Part shown: in pieces, positions 60,150-64,000 of the stretch
How positions within the stretch are numbered: the stretch's first letter is position 1
Layout: each line of letters begins with the position of its first letter
Assembly (NCBI RefSeq): GCF_014196455.1
Contig: NZ_JACIDS010000003.1
Location: 806,001 to 870,000 of the forward strand
Length of the DNA: 64,000 bases
Source of the DNA: Kaistia hirudinis
GTDB lineage: Bacteria > Pseudomonadota > Alphaproteobacteria > Rhizobiales > Kaistiaceae
Direction of reading: 5' to 3'
Translations under genes and position numbers: made by a program
The notes under the pieces: generated by a model
The model's input: the letters and a program-made list of their open reading frames with translations, nothing else
What the model was told of the DNA's origin: nothing
Databases searched by the model: none

Positions 60150-60980
60150 TCAATCGTCCTCGAACATCGCGCGGGGCGGGAAGTCCGGGCGGCTATAGTC
60201 GACCACGACGAACTTGCCGCCCTGGTAGCGCTCGATCACCGGATCGTCGGTCACGAGGCCGCGAACCCGCTCGGCATGGCTGTCGGAACTGTCCAGCGGC
60301 GTCCAGCCGATCGTGTCGCGCGCGTCGCGACGCCAGAAGCTGCGCGCATTGTCCGAGGCGCCCCAGATCACGGAGCAGCCGGTTCGTTCGGCCGCCGCGC
60401 AGCGTTCCATCAGGCGGACGAAGTCGTCATGCGAGATCCAGGTCGAGAGGCTGCGCTCGTCGATCGGCTCGGTCAGGACGGAGCCGATGCGGATCAGCAC
60501 GCTCTCGACCGCATGCTTGTCCCAATAGAGCCGCGCCAGCATCTCGCCATACGCCTTGGAGAGACCGTAATAGCCGTCAGGCCGGAGCGGGCAGTCCTGG
60601 TCGAGGATGTCCGTGCGGTCATAAAGGCCGACGGCATGGACGGAGGAGGGGAAGACGACACGGGCGCGCTCGCGCCGGGCCGACTCATAGATGTGGTAGA
60701 GGCCGCGCAGATTGGGCCCGAGCACGGTCTCGAAAGGCTGCTCCGTCGAGATGCCGCCGAAATGCAGGATCAGGCCGCAACCCTCGGCGAGCCGGCCTAT
60801 AGCGGCGGCGTCCTCGAGATCGGCGCGCTCGAAGCACGCGCCGCGCGGCAGGGGGATGGGAAGATCGATCAGGTCGGTGAGGCGCAATTGCCAGCCCAGA
60901 GCAGAGAGACGCTCGGCAAGCATGCGCCCGATCGTGCCGCAGGCGCCCGTCAGCAGGACGGGTCGGTCGGAGAGGGACAA
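60150..60980 (-). CDS. udh: Uronate dehydrogenase
   Basis: Oxidises glucuronate and galacturonate to aldaro-lactones with NAD+. The 276-residue SDR-type protein has TGACGTIG at residues 11-18, HFGGISTEQPFE near 73-84, the Y138-x3-K142 catalytic pair in YYGLSK, and the Udh-typical STWISHDDFVRLME, VIWGASDN and YQGGKFV. The match to characterised Udh proteins extends over the whole length. The TTG start at 60980 has AGGAAGG upstream. It is divergent from a GntR gene and near kdgD, consistent with the oxidative uronate pathway. Confidence 0.93.
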   Translation of the reverse strand: MSLSDRPVLLTGACGTIGRMLAERLSALGWQLRLTDLIDLPIPLPRGACFERADLEDAAAIGRLAEGCGLILHFGGISTEQPFETVLGPNLRGLYHIYESARRERARVVFPSSVHAVGLYDRTDILDQDCPLRPDGYYGLSKAYGEMLARLYWDKHAVESVLIRIGSVLTEPIDERSLSTWISHDDFVRLMERCAAAERTGCSVIWGASDNARSFWRRDARDTIGWTPLDSSDSHAERVRGLVTDDPVIERYQGGKFVVVDYSRPDFPPRAMFEDD

Positions 60981-61121
60981 TTCAGCACCTTCCTAATGCG
61001 AGGGGATTGCGCGCTGTGGCACTGGCGGAGTCCCGTCAGCGACGACGGGAGCCATTTTCATCGTATCACCCGATGATTCGCAGGTTGCGAACAGCGATGT
61101 TTGAGTTATGCCTTGGGCGTG

Positions 61122-61856
61122 ATGAAACGACCCCTCGGCACATTGCCGCCCCAACTCAGCCGCACGGCGCAGGTCGCGGACTGGTTCGCCCGCGAGATTC
61201 GTGCCGGCCATCTCACGAGCGGCGAGAAGCTGCCGACCGAGCAGGAACTGATCGCGCAGTTCGGCGTCAGCCGCACCGTGATCCGGGAGGCCATGGCGTC
61301 GCTGCGTTCCGAGGGCCTGGTCGTCAGCCGTCAGGGCTCGGGCGTCTTCGTCGCGGATCATGAGGCCAGCGCCTCGTTCCGGATCATCTCCGACGAATTG
61401 CGCACGCTGGCCGAGGTCCAGCATGTGCTCCAGCTCCGTCTCGCGGTGGAAGTCGAGGCAGCGGGGCTGGCGGCCGAGCGGCGAACCGATGACGATCTCG
61501 CCCGCATGCGCGACAGCCTCGCGGCGATCGACGCGTCCATCGCGGCGGAGGACAGCGCCGTGGAGCCCGATTTCGCCTTTCACCGCGCCATCGCCTCGGC
61601 GACGGGCAATCCCTATTTCGAACGGTTCATGCACTTTCTGGGTCCGGTGATCATCCCGCGGCAATCGGTTCGCCCGCGCGGCGAAACCGCCGACCAGCGG
61701 CGGCGTTATCTGGAGCAGGTCCAGATCGAGCACCGCCGAATCCTGGCGGCGATCGAGCGGCAGAACCCGGAGGCTGCCCGCTTCACCTTGCGCGAGCATC
61801 TCGAGGCCGGTCGCGAGCGCTACCGCCGCATGGTGGGCGTCGGGGAGGGTGCCTAG
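61122..61856 (+). CDS. GntR-family regulator, FadR subfamily (uronate/aldarate region)
   Basis: A 244-residue regulator with HTH LPTEQELIAQFGVSRTVIREAM, a wing RQGSGVFVADHE and an FCD domain containing EPDFAFHRAIASATGN. It lies between udh and kdgD, both on the opposite strand, and probably controls them. The HTH is very similar to those of the two lar-region GntR proteins. The ATG at 61122 is preferred; a TTG at 61101 is possible. No strong ribosome-binding site is visible at either. Confidence 0.9.
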   Translation: MKRPLGTLPPQLSRTAQVADWFAREIRAGHLTSGEKLPTEQELIAQFGVSRTVIREAMASLRSEGLVVSRQGSGVFVADHEASASFRIISDELRTLAEVQHVLQLRLAVEVEAAGLAAERRTDDDLARMRDSLAAIDASIAAEDSAVEPDFAFHRAIASATGNPYFERFMHFLGPVIIPRQSVRPRGETADQRRRYLEQVQIEHRRILAAIERQNPEAARFTLREHLEAGRERYRRMVGVGEGA

Positions 61857-61892
61857 CATCGCGTCCTGTCCGCTCAACCGGTGCTCCCGGCC

Positions 61893-62825
61893 TCAAGCCG
61901 GCGCCGCAACGGGCATGCCGTTGGCCTGCATGAGGGATGCGAGCTGGTGCTCCTCGTCCGTCGTCAGGTCGAGAAGCGGCAGGCGCACGGGGCCGCAGTC
62001 GAGCCCCGCGATCCGGGCACCGGCCTTCACGATCGAGACGGCATAGCCCGCCCGCCGGTTGCGTATGGCGAGATAGGGCAGGAAGAAGCTGCGGAGGAGT
62101 TGCCCCGTTTCCTCCGATCGCCCGGCACGCAGCGCCGCGAAGAAGCGCAGCGCGAACTCGGGCGCGAAATTGTAGATCGCAGAGGAATAGGTGGTCATGC
62201 CGATCGCGGCGGCCGCGCTGGCGTGCACCTCGGCGGTCGGCATGCCGCCGATGAAGATCAGCCGGTCGCCCATGCGCTGGCGCAGCGCCGTCAATAGCTC
62301 GATATCGCCGACGCCGTCCTTGAGGCCGATCAGGTTCGGGCAGTCATCCGCGAGGGCGGCCAGCGTCTCGGGGGCGAGGACCGCATTGTCGCGATTATAG
62401 GCGATCACCCCGATACCGACCGAACGGCAGATCGCCGTCAGGTGCCGGCGCAGCCCTTCCTGCTCGGATCTGACCAGATAGGGCGGTAGCACCAACAATC
62501 CCTCGGCACCATTGGCCTCGGCGGCCTTGGCGAATTCGATCGCCATTTCCGTGCCATAGCCGACGCCGGCCAGGAGCGGCAGGTCGGCAGGCGTCTCCTG
62601 TGCGGCGGCCCGCACCACGCGTCCGAATTCGCCGAGCGTGAGCGAGAAGAACTCCCCCGTACCGCCGGCCGCGAACAGGCCGGAAACGCCGCCCCGCGCC
62701 TGCGCCGCGACATGGGCGCGATAGCCGTCCTCGTTGAAGGCGCCGTCAGCGCCAAAGAACGTGAGCGGAAAGGACAGCAGGCCCTGGGCGAGTGTGGTCG
62801 CGAGTTCGGTGGGCGAGAAGCTCAA
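61893..62825 (-). CDS. kdgD: 5-Dehydro-4-deoxyglucarate dehydratase
   Basis: Dehydrates and decarboxylates 5-keto-4-deoxyglucarate to 2,5-dioxopentanoate. The 310-residue protein is a DapA-fold enzyme with Schiff-base lysine K169 in LIGLKDGVGD, Y143 in IAYNRD and the KdgD-specific GLFAAGGTGEFFSLT, FIGGMPTAEVHASAAAA and IRNRRAGYAVSIVKAG. The TTG start at 62825 has GGAG eight bases upstream and gives the family-typical N-terminus; an ATG at 62843 would add six residues but has no ribosome-binding site. It is the step after the glucarate-dehydratase-like enzyme of 3.4 kb. The next enzyme, a dioxopentanoate dehydrogenase, is not in the window. Confidence 0.94.
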   Translation of the reverse strand: MSFSPTELATTLAQGLLSFPLTFFGADGAFNEDGYRAHVAAQARGGVSGLFAAGGTGEFFSLTLGEFGRVVRAAAQETPADLPLLAGVGYGTEMAIEFAKAAEANGAEGLLVLPPYLVRSEQEGLRRHLTAICRSVGIGVIAYNRDNAVLAPETLAALADDCPNLIGLKDGVGDIELLTALRQRMGDRLIFIGGMPTAEVHASAAAAIGMTTYSSAIYNFAPEFALRFFAALRAGRSEETGQLLRSFFLPYLAIRNRRAGYAVSIVKAGARIAGLDCGPVRLPLLDLTTDEEHQLASLMQANGMPVAAPA

Positions 62826-62946
62826 GGCGAAGACTCCGTGCATGGGCCCGGTCGGCGCGCGGGCGGGCGATATTGGCTGTGCGGCGGCGATCGATGCGGA
62901 TCGCCGGCGTGGTTCGTCGCGTGGCCGGATGGAGGGGCCTTTCGCG

Positions 62947-63007
62947 CACCGGACGGTAGCGGATGGTCGGCCGTCCGGTGCCATCGAGTTATGCGGTTAC
63001 ATTGTAA
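62947..63007. promoter_or_regulatory. Hairpin and AT-rich palindrome between kdgD and the reductase gene
   Basis: A 10-bp inverted repeat (CACCGGACGG 62947-62956 / CCGTCCGGTG 62971-62980) and the palindrome TTACA-T-TGTAA (62997-63007) lie in the divergent region 62844-63107. The palindrome overlaps TTGT-N6-ACAA (63002-63015). The AT-rich part could be the promoter and operator of kdgD and the aldo/keto reductase gene; the repeat would then lie in the kdgD 5' leader. Confidence 0.45.
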
Positions 63008-63107
63008 TATGACAACTTATGTGTCAATGCTGCCCGGGATGCGGGATCGGCCGGAGGTGACGCGCGATCCTGTCCCGTCAGGATGATCTTTGGGCGGAGA
63101 GGGATGG

Positions 63108-64000
63108 ATGGCGCAGATCGAAACGAGGCCGGTCGCGAAGGGCGGGCTGTCGGTGACGACCATGGGGCTCGGCGGTACGGGGCTCGGCAATATGTACCGC
63201 GCGGTCGATACGGATGTGGCGATCCAGACCGTGCACGCGGCCTATGCGAGCGGGATCCGCTATTTCGATACGGCGCCCGTCTATGGTTTCGGCGTCAGCG
63301 AGACGCGCCTGGGGCTGGGGATCCGCGACCTGCCGCGGTCCGAAATCGTGATCTCCTCCAAGGTGGGATATGATCTCGTACCGATTTCCCCGGACGAGAT
63401 GCAGCCCGCGCTCTGGGCGCAGCCGGGGGCGTTCCGCGCCGAGTTCGACTATTCGCGCGATGCCGCCATGCGCTCGCTCGAGGGGACCTTGGAGCGCCTC
63501 GGTACCGACTATGTCGACATGGTCTCGATCCATGATCCGGACGAAGCGATTCATTTCGGGCCCGGCGAAGATCCCTATGCAAGCAGCCGCTTTCGCGAGG
63601 CCATGGACGGGGCCTATCCCGTTCTGGACGATCTGCGCACGCAGGGCGTGATCAAGGCGATCGGCGTCGGCATCAACCAGTGGCAGATGCTGTCCGACTT
63701 CGTCGTGGCCGGCGATTTCGATTATTTCCTGCTCGCCGGACGCTACACGCTGCTGGAGCAGGAGCCGCTGGCAACGCTGTTTCCGCTCTGCGAGCAGCGC
63801 GGCACGCGGATCGTCATCGGCGGTCCCTATAATTCCGGCATTCTCGCCAGCGGCGCCGTCCCGGGTGCGACCTTCAACACGCGGCCGGCGCCCGAGGCGG
63901 TCCTCGCACGCGTCCGCCGCATCGAGGGGATCTGCGCGGCGCATGGCGTGTCGCTGGCGGCGGCGGCGCTGCAATTCCCGCTCGGCCATCCCCTCGTCGC
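63108..64000 (+). CDS. Aldo/keto reductase, D-threo-aldose 1-dehydrogenase type (cut by window end)
   Basis: At least 297 residues, running off the right edge. AKR tetrad: D and Y in YFDTAPVYGFG, K in ISSKVGYD, H in VSIHDPDE. It resembles the reductase at 37.0 kb throughout, including AGRYTLLEQEPLATLFPLCE, and likewise fits L-fucose/L-galactose-type aldose dehydrogenases. The ATG at 63108 follows GGCGGAGAGGG; an ATG four bases earlier is out of frame. It starts the next operon, divergent from kdgD. Confidence 0.88.
   Translation, partial: MAQIETRPVAKGGLSVTTMGLGGTGLGNMYRAVDTDVAIQTVHAAYASGIRYFDTAPVYGFGVSETRLGLGIRDLPRSEIVISSKVGYDLVPISPDEMQPALWAQPGAFRAEFDYSRDAAMRSLEGTLERLGTDYVDMVSIHDPDEAIHFGPGEDPYASSRFREAMDGAYPVLDDLRTQGVIKAIGVGINQWQMLSDFVVAGDFDYFLLAGRYTLLEQEPLATLFPLCEQRGTRIVIGGPYNSGILASGAVPGATFNTRPAPEAVLARVRRIEGICAAHGVSLAAAALQFPLGHPLV

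Noticed and set aside
63002-63015. TTGT-AATATG-ACAA as a further copy of the shared GntR operator
   Set aside because: The half-sites are separated by six bases instead of three, which would place them differently on the helix; kept only as an unspecific operator candidate for kdgD.
1-64000. CRISPR array, rRNA, tRNA or prophage genes
   Set aside because: No regularly spaced direct repeats, no recognisable RNA gene sequence and no phage structural or integrase proteins are present.

Overview
The window is a GC-rich, tightly packed stretch of bacterial chromosome. Protein families, operon style and the many ABC uptake systems fit a free-living alphaproteobacterium of the Hyphomicrobiales (Rhizobiales) type; this is inferred from gene content, not from a marker gene. 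I found no rRNA, tRNA, CRISPR array, insertion sequence or prophage. After a short housekeeping start (zwf, a P-loop ATPase, a VOC protein, a DUF1801 protein), almost everything is catabolic: five ABC importers of four families, at least six regulators (four GntR, one IclR, one LacI), and the enzymes that process what is imported.

Layout. (1) 3.4-5.5 kb: a glucarate-dehydratase-like enolase-superfamily gene with its GntR regulator. (2) 5.7-19.9 kb: a long plus-strand operon with a signal-less solute-binding-like protein, IclR regulator, ribose-type ABC importer with two permeases, SDR, CaiB-type CoA-transferase, crotonase, mutarotase, fused class I CoA-transferase, SMP-30 lactonase and RraA-type aldolase. 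This combines sugar import with CoA-thioester chemistry and is a candidate undescribed pathway. (3) 20.3-28.9 kb: a glutamine amidotransferase, then a LacI-controlled minus-strand operon (sugar binding protein, two permeases but no ATPase, creatininase-family hydrolase, phosphotriesterase-family lactonase, FGGY kinase, RidA). (4) 29.1-37.0 kb: a polyamine-type importer with a class V aminotransferase, a flavin-dependent monooxygenase and an M24 hydrolase. (5) 37.0-39.9 kb: an L-fucose-type oxidation set (two aldo/keto reductases and a fuconolactonase-like hydrolase).

(6) 40.0-53.6 kb: the most striking block. A branched-chain-type importer is translationally coupled to a LarA homologue that keeps all the nickel-pincer residues. 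The cofactor-maturation genes larC, larE and larB follow, with a 3-hydroxyisobutyrate-dehydrogenase-like enzyme, an FAD-linked 2-hydroxyacid dehydrogenase, glyoxalase I and two GntR regulators. It reads as a dedicated 2-hydroxyacid racemase/epimerase catabolic system. (7) 53.6-64 kb: a second ribose-type importer, a GMC oxidoreductase, uronate dehydrogenase, a third GntR of the same type, 5-dehydro-4-deoxyglucarate dehydratase, and an aldo/keto reductase cut by the window end. This points to oxidative uronate/aldarate catabolism.

A near-identical 13-bp inverted repeat (core TTGTACGACAA) lies upstream of the importer of block 6 and in the divergent promoter region of block 7. A degenerate copy overlaps a good -10 box upstream of the FAD dehydrogenase. 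The GntR proteins of blocks 6 and 7 may therefore run one regulon.
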